A DNA stretch of 7,289 nt from Oscillospiraceae bacterium. GTDB taxonomy: Bacteria > Bacillota > Clostridia > Oscillospirales > Oscillospiraceae. Of the stretch, positions 1 through 5,813 are shown piece by piece. Under the pieces are notes generated by a model that worked only from the letters and a program-made list of their open reading frames with translations, was not told where the DNA came from and made no database searches. The number at the start of each line of letters is the position of its first letter. Position 1 is the first letter of the stretch. A program made the translations under genes and the position numbers. The DNA is taken from positions 1 to 7,289 of the forward strand of contig JAEDKB010000079.1 of assembly GCA_016296045.1 (NCBI GenBank), given 5' to 3'.

Positions 1-60
1 CAGACAGTTCATCCTCCGCAAGAGTGCACTCATGTGGAGGATGATTTCTCTGCCGGCCAT
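1..60 (-). CDS. Possible N-terminal fragment of a divergent gene (tentative)
   Basis: Reading leftwards from an ATG at 60-58, the minus strand is open to the window edge and encodes MAGREIILHMSALLRRMNCL. An AGGAAG-like ribosome site lies about 7 bases upstream of that ATG. The short helical peptide with paired arginines is reminiscent of the first helix of MarR-type regulators, but 20 residues cannot establish a family. A regulator divergent from a permease would be a common arrangement. Against this, plus-strand frames 1 and 2 are also open here (frame 1 stops at 61-63, frame 2 at 86-88), so this could instead be the tail of an upstream plus-strand gene. A 36-bp palindrome lies inside the fragment, which is unusual for coding DNA. 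I could not find a clear minus-strand promoter. Confidence 0.3.
   Translation of the reverse strand, partial: MAGREIILHMSALLRRMNCL
9..44. repeat. 36-bp near-perfect palindrome / hairpin
   Basis: Positions 9-20 pair with 33-44 (12 pairs, one of them G-T). An A-A mismatch follows at 21/32, then GAG (22-24) pairs with CTC (29-31) around a TGCA tip. On the plus strand it is followed by TTTCTCT (45-51), a weak U-rich tract, so it could be the intrinsic terminator of a gene ending just left of the window. It could equally be a palindromic protein-binding site or, if the minus-strand reading is real, an intragenic hairpin. The structure is seen directly; its role is not decided. Confidence 0.6.
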
Positions 61-74
61 TGAGCTTCTTCCTG

Positions 75-120
75 CTGACGGAGAATGAAGCCAACTCTGA
101 CTTGACTTCATTCCCGTCAG
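75..120. repeat. 15-bp inverted repeat overlapping the permease -35 box
   Basis: The arm CTGACGG-A-GAATGAAG (75-90) is the exact complement of 106-120 except for one unpaired A at 82, giving 15 pairs around a 15-base loop (91-105). The right arm overlaps the -35 hexamer of the promoter at 102-130. No T-run follows it on the plus strand, so it does not look like a plus-strand terminator. As double-stranded DNA it could be an operator for a regulator controlling the permease operon. That role is inferred. Confidence 0.6.
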
Positions 121-130
121 GCGGTATGAT
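102..130 (+). promoter_or_regulatory. Sigma-A promoter of the permease-TPR-DUF4037 operon
   Basis: TTGACT (102-107) and TATGAT (125-130) are separated by 17 bases, each one mismatch from the vegetative consensus. Transcription would begin near 137, leaving a leader of about 25 bases that carries the ribosome site AGGTGG (147-152). This position rules out translation starts at 60 or 126 for the permease and supports the ATG at 162. Confidence 0.8.
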
Positions 131-161
131 AAAGACAAATCCATACAGGTGGTCATTTTCT

Positions 162-1085
162 ATGCAATTCGACGGTTTCCTGTTTTTTATGATAGTGATC
201 TGTATCGGCTATCTGTCAGTAAAAATCAAGCTGGTTCCGGAAAGCATTGCCGATTCGCTTCCCTCGCTGTTGCTGAACGTCTGCTTTCCGGCAATGCTGT
301 TTGTCAATTTTGCCGACACGAACAAGGAACAACTTTTTCATGCCGGCCTGCCTACGGTGGTGATTACGCTCATATTCAGCTTTTTGCCGTTTTTTGTTTC
401 CATCCCGTTGACCCGAAAGCTGAATGCCGACCGCCGTCCGCTTGTGCGCTATATCAGCGGTATCGGCAACACTTCCTTTGTCTGTATCCCGCTCTTGAGC
501 CTGTTCCTTTCGCGCAGCGAAATGTCGATTGTGTTCATTCACGGCGCGGTGATGGATATTTTGATCTGGTGCGTACACCAGCAGATTTTTATCGGAAGCA
601 GCAGTGAAAACAAAAGACAAATCGCAAAAAAAATCTTTACAACGCCAAACATCTATGCCGTTGTGTTCGGCATTGGCTGCTCTGTTTTTTCCGTTCAGCT
701 TCCGAGCTTTTTGCGCTATACGCTCGACGGCATTGCTGCCTGCGTATCGCCGATTGCACTGCTGTTTATCGGCATGCTGATCTGCCGCTACGGTCTGTTC
801 GGATGGGTGAAAAATAAATTTGCAATCTTTTATTCTCTGGGAAAGGTACTGCTCTTTCCCGCGGCCGTATTTGCGGTGCTGTATTGGATCTTGCCATTGA
901 ATATGGCGTGTATTCTCGCTGTTTTGTTCGGAAGTCCGGCCCCGATTTCGGCCGTGCTTTGGTGCAAACAGTATGGCAAAGATACCAAACTGGCGGTGGA
1001 CTGTCTGATACCGTCTACGATTCTTTATTTTGTCGTTATGGGCTCGGTGCTTGTCGTTCTGACAAACGCCGCCATTCTCGGATAG
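162..1085 (+). CDS. AEC-family (auxin efflux carrier-like) permease
   Basis: This encodes a 307-residue polytopic membrane protein, the usual length for the AEC/BASS-related permease family. The family moves small organic anions or acids (malate, malonate and others) across the cytoplasmic membrane; the substrate here cannot be told. The chain is a series of hydrophobic segments, starting at MQFDGFLFFMIVICIGYL. It contains a family-typical NVCFPAMLF segment near residues 39-47 with conserved Asn and Pro, a cytoplasmic basic stretch near the middle (SSENKRQIAKKIF), and a late segment with GSPAP. I chose ATG 162 because AGGTGG sits 9 bases upstream and the promoter at 102-130 excludes the longer reading from 60. 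Its stop codon overlaps the ribosome site of the next gene, 12 bases ahead of that gene's ATG, so the two are co-transcribed. The family call is firm and the substrate is unknown. Confidence 0.88.
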   Translation: MQFDGFLFFMIVICIGYLSVKIKLVPESIADSLPSLLLNVCFPAMLFVNFADTNKEQLFHAGLPTVVITLIFSFLPFFVSIPLTRKLNADRRPLVRYISGIGNTSFVCIPLLSLFLSRSEMSIVFIHGAVMDILIWCVHQQIFIGSSSENKRQIAKKIFTTPNIYAVVFGIGCSVFSVQLPSFLRYTLDGIAACVSPIALLFIGMLICRYGLFGWVKNKFAIFYSLGKVLLFPAAVFAVLYWILPLNMACILAVLFGSPAPISAVLWCKQYGKDTKLAVDCLIPSTILYFVVMGSVLVVLTNAAILG

Positions 1086-1097
1086 GAGGTATAAAAC

Positions 1098-1925
1098 ATG
1101 AGCCTGAAACCCGAAGACTACCTGGAGCCGGCTTGCCCGCTTTGTATGAGCGATCCGACACAGGAAAACCCCGTGCGCCGCATTGATTTGCAGCGCATGA
1201 TGCAGAAGCTTGACGAGCATCTGGGCAGAAATGATTACGTTGCCGCGCTGCGGCATCTGAAATACTGGCTCGCCGAAGCGGAATTTTATCATGATGTGCA
1301 GGGAACGCTTGCCGTTTATAATGAGCTGATGGGTCTGCACCGCAAATTGGGTCACAAGGATGCCGCGCTCAGTGCCGTATCGCACGGCCTTTCGCTGATC
1401 GAACGCCTGCATCTGGAGGATACCGTTACCGCAGGCACGACCTACGTCAATGCCGCAACGGTCTATAAGGCGTTTGATATGATTGACAAAGCGCTTCCGC
1501 TGTATTGCTCTGCACAGATGATCTATGAGAAAAACCTCTGCGGCGAAGATCCCCGTCTGGGCGGCCTGTATAATAACATGGCTCTGGCTCTGAGCGCGGA
1601 TCAGCAGTATGATGAAGCCGACAGCTATTACCGCAAGGCTCTGGAGGTTATGGCACACGCGGAACACGGCGCGTTGGAGCAGGCAATCACTTATCTGAAC
1701 ATGGCGGATAACGCTGTGGCTAAGCTTGGTATCCTGGAATCCGAAGGAGTGACCGAGCAATATTTGGATCAGGCGCAGCGGCTTCTGAAATTGCCTGAGC
1801 TGCCGCAAAACGGATATTATGCCTTTGTGTGTGAAAAATGCGCTCCCACATTCCGCTATTTCGGACGCTTTGCTTTTGCGGAGGAATTGGAAGCGTTATC
1901 CAAAAAGATTTATGAACGGTCTTGA
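1098..1925 (+). CDS. TPR-repeat protein with CxxC motifs at both ends
   Basis: This is a 275-residue soluble, mostly helical protein with no signal peptide or membrane segment. Degenerate tetratricopeptide (TPR) helix pairs are visible at about 73-103, 118-146 and 157-186, the last being the clearest (LYNNMALALSADQQYDEADSYYRKALEVM spans 157-185). A further helix pair lies at about 195-232. TPRs form superhelical protein-binding scaffolds. Two cysteine pairs stand out: CPLC at 13-16 and CEKC at 245-248. They could bind zinc together and staple the ends, which is inference. The start is set by AGGAGGT (1084-1090) 7 bases upstream. The gene overlaps the following DUF4037 gene by 14 bases, so the two are likely made in concert, and this protein may be the partner or scaffold of that nucleotidyltransferase-fold protein. 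No specific function can be assigned. Confidence 0.85.
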   Translation: MSLKPEDYLEPACPLCMSDPTQENPVRRIDLQRMMQKLDEHLGRNDYVAALRHLKYWLAEAEFYHDVQGTLAVYNELMGLHRKLGHKDAALSAVSHGLSLIERLHLEDTVTAGTTYVNAATVYKAFDMIDKALPLYCSAQMIYEKNLCGEDPRLGGLYNNMALALSADQQYDEADSYYRKALEVMAHAEHGALEQAITYLNMADNAVAKLGILESEGVTEQYLDQAQRLLKLPELPQNGYYAFVCEKCAPTFRYFGRFAFAEELEALSKKIYERS

Positions 1926-2856
1926 ATTATCCCGCGGGTTCTATGAGGAATACGGCGCGCCGATGCTGCATGAGCAGTTTCCGCAGTACGAGGAAGTGCT
2001 TGCCATCGGCCTTGCCGGATCCGGCTCTGAGTGCTTCGGCTATGACGATGAGGTTTCCCGCGACCATGATTTTGAGCCGGGCTTTTGTATTTTCCTTCCG
2101 GATGAGGAAGTGGTTGACCGACGGACGGAGTTTCTTCTGGAGCGAGCCTATGCCAAGCTTCCGCAAACATATCGTGGCGTTGCAAGGTTAAAAATCAGTC
2201 CTGTCGGCGGAAACCGTCACGGCGTACTCCGCATGGATGAGTTCTTTTCTGCGCGGCTCGGACGCAAGGATGCATTTACCTCCGATATGGAATGGTTTGG
2301 CATCTCGGAACAGTATCTGGCAGAGGTGACCAACGGCGAGGTCTTCCGCGATGATGTCGGACTGTTTTCCTCCATAAGGGAGAAGCTGCGCTATCTGCCG
2401 CACGATGTGCGCTGCAAAAAGCTTGCAGGGAATCTTCTCCTGATGGCGCAGAGTGGACAGTACAACTATGAGCGCTGTCTGGCGCATGGAGAAACCGCCG
2501 CTGCACAGTTGGCGATTTCAGAATATGTCCGGCATACGCTGGCAGCCGTTTTTCTCCTGAACCGGAAATACCTGCCATATTATAAATGGCAGTTCCGTGC
2601 ACTGAAAACGCTTCCGTATTTGTCGGAGCTTTCGCCGCTGATGGAGGAGCTGCTTACCACCGGAAACGATCCCGATGCAGCAAAGCGAAAGAGTATTCTG
2701 ATTGAAAACATTGCCGGCGCAGTCATTACGCAGCTTCAGGAGCAAAACCTGACAGAAGCGATCTGCGGCGATTTGGAAAAGCACGCCTACAGCGTCAACG
2801 ACCGCATTGTTGACGGCGATCTTCGCAATCGGCATATTCTGTTCGGTGTAGATTAA
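1912..2856 (+). CDS. DUF4037 nucleotidyltransferase-fold protein
   Basis: This 314-residue cytosolic protein resembles the DUF4037 family of the polymerase-beta-like nucleotidyltransferase superfamily. The signature is visible: GSGSE at 36-40 (the G-S motif that holds the nucleotide phosphates), then FGYDDEVSRDHDFEP at 42-56, with Asp51 and Asp53 as the expected metal-binding DxD pair. A helical C-terminal half (about 170-310) resembles the helical substrate or partner domain of antibiotic nucleotidyltransferases. The active site looks intact, so transfer of a nucleotide to a small molecule, protein or RNA is plausible, but the substrate is unknown. I chose ATG 1912 because the protein then starts MNGLELSRGFYEEYG, which fits the family. 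The 31-codon extension back to 1819 would lie wholly inside the TPR gene in another frame. No good ribosome site lies at normal spacing, and the 14-base overlap suggests translational coupling to the TPR gene. Confidence 0.85.
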   Translation: MNGLELSRGFYEEYGAPMLHEQFPQYEEVLAIGLAGSGSECFGYDDEVSRDHDFEPGFCIFLPDEEVVDRRTEFLLERAYAKLPQTYRGVARLKISPVGGNRHGVLRMDEFFSARLGRKDAFTSDMEWFGISEQYLAEVTNGEVFRDDVGLFSSIREKLRYLPHDVRCKKLAGNLLLMAQSGQYNYERCLAHGETAAAQLAISEYVRHTLAAVFLLNRKYLPYYKWQFRALKTLPYLSELSPLMEELLTTGNDPDAAKRKSILIENIAGAVITQLQEQNLTEAICGDLEKHAYSVNDRIVDGDLRNRHILFGVD

Positions 2857-2888
2857 AACAGGGCGCTGAATCACTCAGCGCCCTGTTT
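2856..2888. terminator. Bidirectional intrinsic terminator
   Basis: AAACAGGGCGCTGA (2856-2869) pairs perfectly with 2875-2888 around the loop ATCAC, giving a 14-bp stem. It begins on the last base of the DUF4037 stop codon. On the plus strand only a short T-run closes it (TTT at the stem end); on the minus strand the stem ends in TTTTAATC. It sits between two convergent genes and can serve both. Confidence 0.85.
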
Positions 2889-2893
2889 CATTG

Positions 2894-3655
2894 TCAATAA
2901 CAGTCCCACCAGAATAAGACATCCGAAAAGTCAAGCGCTTTCAGCTTATCTGACGGAATCAGGAAGAGCGCAACACCGGCATCACCGAAGCTGATCCGGC
3001 AGTCTCCGCGATAGACGGAATCGATTTGCAGCAGCAGTGTGTCATACTTGCCGAGACCCTCCCGACAGCGCGGATCGTCCTGCGTATTCCACGCATAGCC
3101 GCCCAGCTTGTTTCCGCGCAGGGAATATCGATTCATCAGAGCATCGTACTCATCCCAATCTATCGGCTCTGTGCGGCCGAAGTGCTGCAAAAAACGTTCA
3201 AATTCCGGTCGGAAACGATAATCCGGCGGCGCAAGGCTCTCTTTTTCAGAAGAGAATTTCAGACAAAAGCAACCCTTGATCGGATGCTGCGTCTGCAATG
3301 TCTGCGCTGTTTTGGGCATATCATCGGGCTCTTCGGGATCATACAGGACTCGCCAGTTTTTCTGCTTCGTCGGGTGATTGTAGTCCAGACCGAACAGAGG
3401 CTCTTTCCCGATATAAAACCGCAGGACGCCTTTTTTCGGAAAATTGGGAACGCCTTTGATTTCGCTGCAAAAAATGGCACAGAGCAATTGCAAAGGCTCT
3501 CCGTCTTCCCCCGGCGGTGCTTCACCCAGAGCTCCTCCAAAACGGCTTTTACTTACCTGCTCCAGTGTTGTCTGCAGGCGGACGATATCGATTTGCGTTT
3601 TTTGCTCCCATGCGGGAAGCGCCTGCTCAATGCGGCGGTCTAATTGATTTTCCAT
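2894..3655 (-). CDS. YwqG-like DUF1963 family protein
   Basis: This 253-residue cytosolic protein resembles B. subtilis YwqG and the DUF1963 family, whose biochemical role is not established. Family landmarks include the LLCAIFCSEIKGVPNFPKKG region (57-76, a 'lead residue plus FP..G.L.F' pattern running into VLRFYIG), GNKLGGYAWNTQDDPR (181-196), LLLQIDS (207-213), FGDAGVALFLI (223-233) and the terminal DFSDVLFWWDCY (242-253). The last part matches the family's usual C-terminal ending, so the protein is complete. I chose the ATG at 3655-3653 because AAGGAGAA (3668-3661) lies just upstream. A longer reading from 3820 would add 55 unfamily-like residues and run through the promoter at 3746-3774. 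The gene is divergent from the MATE fusion and convergent with the DUF4037 operon. It is probably transcribed alone. Confidence 0.83.
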   Translation of the reverse strand: MENQLDRRIEQALPAWEQKTQIDIVRLQTTLEQVSKSRFGGALGEAPPGEDGEPLQLLCAIFCSEIKGVPNFPKKGVLRFYIGKEPLFGLDYNHPTKQKNWRVLYDPEEPDDMPKTAQTLQTQHPIKGCFCLKFSSEKESLAPPDYRFRPEFERFLQHFGRTEPIDWDEYDALMNRYSLRGNKLGGYAWNTQDDPRCREGLGKYDTLLLQIDSVYRGDCRISFGDAGVALFLIPSDKLKALDFSDVLFWWDCY

Positions 3656-3714
3656 CGTGGTTCTCCTTCGTTCCGTAAAATCTGAATAAACAGTTGAAAC
3701 AAAACAAGCCTTCC

Positions 3715-3806
3715 AACCCTTTTCGGTTATCGATTGTATAGGCTGATTATACAACTTTTTTATCAACAAGCCAATATCCAAAGACCATAAAACCCTTATC
3801 GGTTGT
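3715..3806. repeat. Duplicated 16-base element flanking the YwqG promoter
   Basis: AACCCTTTTCGGTTAT (3715-3730) and AACCCTTATCGGTTGT (3791-3806) agree at 14 of 16 positions and are in the same orientation, 76 bases apart. Each contains a small inverted repeat, AACC-N6-GGTT. One copy lies just downstream of the inferred minus-strand start site and the other upstream of its -35 box, with the second also upstream of the MATE promoter. The placement suits paired operator sites bound by one regulator, possibly with looping. That is inferred; the repeat itself is seen directly. Confidence 0.55.
3746..3774 (-). promoter_or_regulatory. Promoter of the YwqG-like gene
   Basis: On the minus strand TTGGCT (3774-3769) and a perfect TATAAT (3751-3746) are spaced by 17 bases. 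Transcription would start near 3739 and give a leader of roughly 84 bases before the ATG at 3655. One copy of the AACCC-type repeat (3715-3730) lies in the early leader. Confidence 0.65.
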
Positions 3807-3844
3807 GCAAACTGCACCATAAAACAGAAAAACCGTTACAAATG

Positions 3845-3873
3845 TTGAAATTATCATAAAAATAGGTTACTAT
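3845..3873 (+). promoter_or_regulatory. Promoter of the MATE-ATPase fusion gene
   Basis: TTGAAA (3845-3850) and TACTAT (3868-3873) are separated by 17 bases. The -10 box overlaps the ATG at 3872, which therefore cannot be the translation start if this promoter is used. Transcription would begin near 3880. The -10 match is four of six, so confidence is moderate. Confidence 0.55.
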
Positions 3874-3891
3874 GTATCATAGAAAACTATG
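3870..3891. promoter_or_regulatory. Clustered CTATG/CATAG half-sites over the MATE start region
   Basis: CTATG (3870-3874), CATAG (3878-3882) and CTATG (3887-3891) alternate in orientation with gaps of 3 and 4 bases, giving two overlapping inverted repeats. They cover the -10 box and the inferred transcription start. A repressor bound here would block the MATE gene. The sequence is AT-rich, so chance occurrence is possible. Confidence 0.35.
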
Positions 3892-3925
3892 TTATAAAAT
3901 AATCAACGGAAAGAAAACGAATGAA

Positions 3926-5680
3926 ATGATTAAGAAACTATTTGGGCAGATGTTGCTGACGCAGATTCTGTCAGCAATGACTGTCGTTCTTTGTATGCTG
4001 ATTGACAGCATTATGATCGGGCACTTCCTTGGGGTGAACGCGATGGCAGCATACGGATTGGCAAGCCCTGTGCTTCTGATCTTTTCCGCGCTGGGAAGTA
4101 TGCTCTCTGCCGGTATCCAGGTGATGTCCGGAAAGACAATGGGAAACGGCGACAAAAAGGCGACCGACGCCTGCTTCTCCGTATCGGTCTTTCTCGCCGC
4201 AGTGATTTCGATTGTCGGTGTTTTGATTGTGCTGCTGTTCCGCGCTCCCATCTGCACGCTGCTCGGAGCGGGGGAGCCTGTGCCTGACAACGAGGTCTTT
4301 CGGCTGACAAAGGATTATCTGACCGGTTTTATCATCGGTGCACCCGCATTTATCTGCGCCCAGATCATGGTGCCCTTTATGCAGATGTCCGGCAACCGGA
4401 CACGGCTGGTTGTTGCAGTTTGCGCAATGGCGGTTTCCAATATTGCCCTGAATGTTCTGAATGTTCTGGTTTTCCACGGCGGTATTTTCGGAATGGGGTT
4501 TGCCTCCAGCCTCAGCTACTACATTGCCCTTGCAATCGGTATGCTGTATTTTTTCCGAAAAGACTGTATTTTCAAATTTCGGCTGAAGGGTATCAAGCTG
4601 AAGCGCTGCCTTCGTCTGATCCGGTACGGCGTTCCCACCATTGTCAATCAGATCAGCTATGTGTTTTTGGTTTATCTGCTGAATAAGATCCTGCTTTCCA
4701 CCGGACAGAATGTAGCCGTTGCCGCCTATTCGGTCATTTCATCCGTCGGCAATATTTGCTATTCCTTCGGCACCGGTATCGGCAATGTGGCATTGATGCT
4801 CGCGTCGATGTTCTACAGCGAAGGAGACCGTACCTCGATTAAATCGTTGGTCAAAACCATGTCTGCCTATGCCATTGTGCTCGATGCCATTGTCACACTG
4901 GCAGTGATTCTGACCGCCCCTGCGCTTGTTACGCTGTTCCTGCGCGAAAGCTATCCCTATGCAAGAAAGACCACCATTCTCGGCGTCCGCCTTTTTGCGC
5001 TCTCTTTGATTCCCTGTTCTCTCAATACGACCTTCAAGCACTATTATCAGGGCATCGATCGTGCCGGACTTACGCAGGCGATTTCCGTGATGCAGAATTT
5101 TGTGTTTACGGCAATTTTTGCCTTTGCTCTCAGCAGATTCTTTGGCACGACCGGCGTATGGCTTTCCTTTGCCTGTGGTGAATCGACAACCTTTATCGTC
5201 ATCTCCTGCATTGTTTGGATCACGAACAGAAAGGTTTCGTTCTCTGCCGATGCCTATTCTCTTTTGCAAAAGAATTTCGGTGTCGCTCCGGAGGATTGTT
5301 TTGATGCTTCCATTCGCTCCGGCGAGGAGATTGTGACCGTTTCCCGTCAGGCCTCCGAGTTCTGCCGTCAACATGGTGAGGATTCAAAAACCAGGGCGCT
5401 GATCGTTTTGTGTATTGAAGTTATGTCCAACAACATTGTGAAGCATGGCTTCAGTGACGGAAAGGAACACAGCATTGATATCCGCCTTTTCCGGAAAAAT
5501 CAAGAATGGTCTATCCGCATCAGAGATAATTGTAAGAATTTTGACCCGGTCAAGTATTTGGAGCTGCATAAAGCGGACAACTCCGCCTCGCCCACCGGCA
5601 TACGGCTGGTGATGTCTATGGTCAAGGATGCAAACTATGTGAACTCCCTCGGATTGAACAACCTGACTTTGGTTATGTGA
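3926..5680 (+). CDS. MATE transporter fused to a GHKL (RsbW-like) ATPase domain
   Basis: This encodes 584 residues. Residues 1 to about 435 are a MATE-family transporter with about 12 membrane segments, a DSIMIGHFLGVNAMAAYG stretch at 27-44 and SAGIQVMSGKTMGNGD at 61-76. MATE proteins export drugs and metabolites in exchange for sodium or protons, and usually end near 450 residues. Here about 150 soluble residues follow. They resemble HATPase_c_2 domains (RsbW, SpoIIAB): CIEVMSNNIVKHGF at 496-509 (N-box), IRDNCKNFDP at 532-541 (DxGxxF box, with Cys536 where Gly is usual), TGIRLV at 557-562, and a final GLNNLTLVM. The cytoplasmic tail may bind ATP and act as kinase, sensor or anti-sigma-like module; this is inference. 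I chose ATG 3926 because the MATE N-terminus fits and the promoter overlaps the earlier ATG at 3872. The ribosome site GGAAAG (3908-3913) is 12 bases away, which is long. The reading frame is continuous across the fusion. Confidence 0.85.
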   Translation: MIKKLFGQMLLTQILSAMTVVLCMLIDSIMIGHFLGVNAMAAYGLASPVLLIFSALGSMLSAGIQVMSGKTMGNGDKKATDACFSVSVFLAAVISIVGVLIVLLFRAPICTLLGAGEPVPDNEVFRLTKDYLTGFIIGAPAFICAQIMVPFMQMSGNRTRLVVAVCAMAVSNIALNVLNVLVFHGGIFGMGFASSLSYYIALAIGMLYFFRKDCIFKFRLKGIKLKRCLRLIRYGVPTIVNQISYVFLVYLLNKILLSTGQNVAVAAYSVISSVGNICYSFGTGIGNVALMLASMFYSEGDRTSIKSLVKTMSAYAIVLDAIVTLAVILTAPALVTLFLRESYPYARKTTILGVRLFALSLIPCSLNTTFKHYYQGIDRAGLTQAISVMQNFVFTAIFAFALSRFFGTTGVWLSFACGESTTFIVISCIVWITNRKVSFSADAYSLLQKNFGVAPEDCFDASIRSGEEIVTVSRQASEFCRQHGEDSKTRALIVLCIEVMSNNIVKHGFSDGKEHSIDIRLFRKNQEWSIRIRDNCKNFDPVKYLELHKADNSASPTGIRLVMSMVKDANYVNSLGLNNLTLVM

Positions 5681-5684
5681 AAAA

Positions 5685-5736
5685 ATATGTCTCTGCGCAG
5701 CAAAAGTTGTGCAGAGGTATATTTTTTTCTTTTTTT
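5685..5736 (+). terminator. Intrinsic terminator of the MATE fusion gene
   Basis: ATATGT-CTCTGCGCAG-C (5685-5701) pairs with 5706-5722 around an AAAA loop, giving 17 pairs including several G-T. A long T-rich tract (5722-5736, interrupted by one C) follows. It starts 4 bases after the stop codon and separates this gene from carD. Confidence 0.88.
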
Positions 5737-5770
5737 GTTGAATTTGACCATGTCATTTCTTTGAAAAATC

Positions 5771-5779
5771 TGGTATAAT
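5771..5779 (+). promoter_or_regulatory. Extended -10 promoter of carD
   Basis: TGGTATAAT is a perfect -10 hexamer (5774-5779) with the upstream TGn extension. No good -35 box lies 16-18 bases upstream. TTGACC at 5744-5749 is too far away (24 bases). Extended -10 promoters can work without a -35 box. The leader would be about 28 bases, including the ribosome site AAGGAG (5798-5803). Confidence 0.65.
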
Positions 5780-5813
5780 GGGTTTGAAAGAAAACGGAAG
5801 GAGCGTGCGGGAT

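Noticed and set aside
60..161. Extending the permease back to TTG 60 or ATG 126
   Set aside because: These starts lie upstream of or within the promoter at 102-130, and the added residues are not membrane-like. ATG 162 has a proper ribosome site.
216..1808. 530-codon open frame on the minus strand
   Set aside because: It lies fully antisense to the permease and TPR genes, crosses their junction, has no ribosome site, and its translation (rich in His, Gln and Arg) resembles no family. It is a codon-bias shadow.
1819..1911. Starting the DUF4037 protein at ATG 1819
   Set aside because: The extra 31 residues are an off-frame reading of the TPR gene with no family similarity, while MNGLELSRGFYEEYG from 1912 fits the family start.
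3026..3643. 205-codon plus-strand open frame
   Set aside because: It is antisense to the YwqG-like gene, which has clear family motifs, a ribosome site and a promoter. This frame has none.
3872..3925. Starting the MATE fusion at ATG 3872
   Set aside because: The ATG overlaps the -10 box, has only a weak AGG upstream, and adds 18 residues not typical of a MATE N-terminus.
3656..3925. A riboswitch or small RNA in the divergent intergenic region
   Set aside because: I found promoters and short repeats but no long conserved-looking helices or known aptamer core.
4739..5374. 211-codon minus-strand open frame inside the MATE gene
   Set aside because: It is antisense to conserved membrane segments, and its low-complexity charged translation has no recognisable domain.
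5744..5779. TTGACC as -35 box for the carD promoter
   Set aside because: The 24-base gap to TATAAT is too long. The TGn extension makes an extended -10 promoter the better reading.
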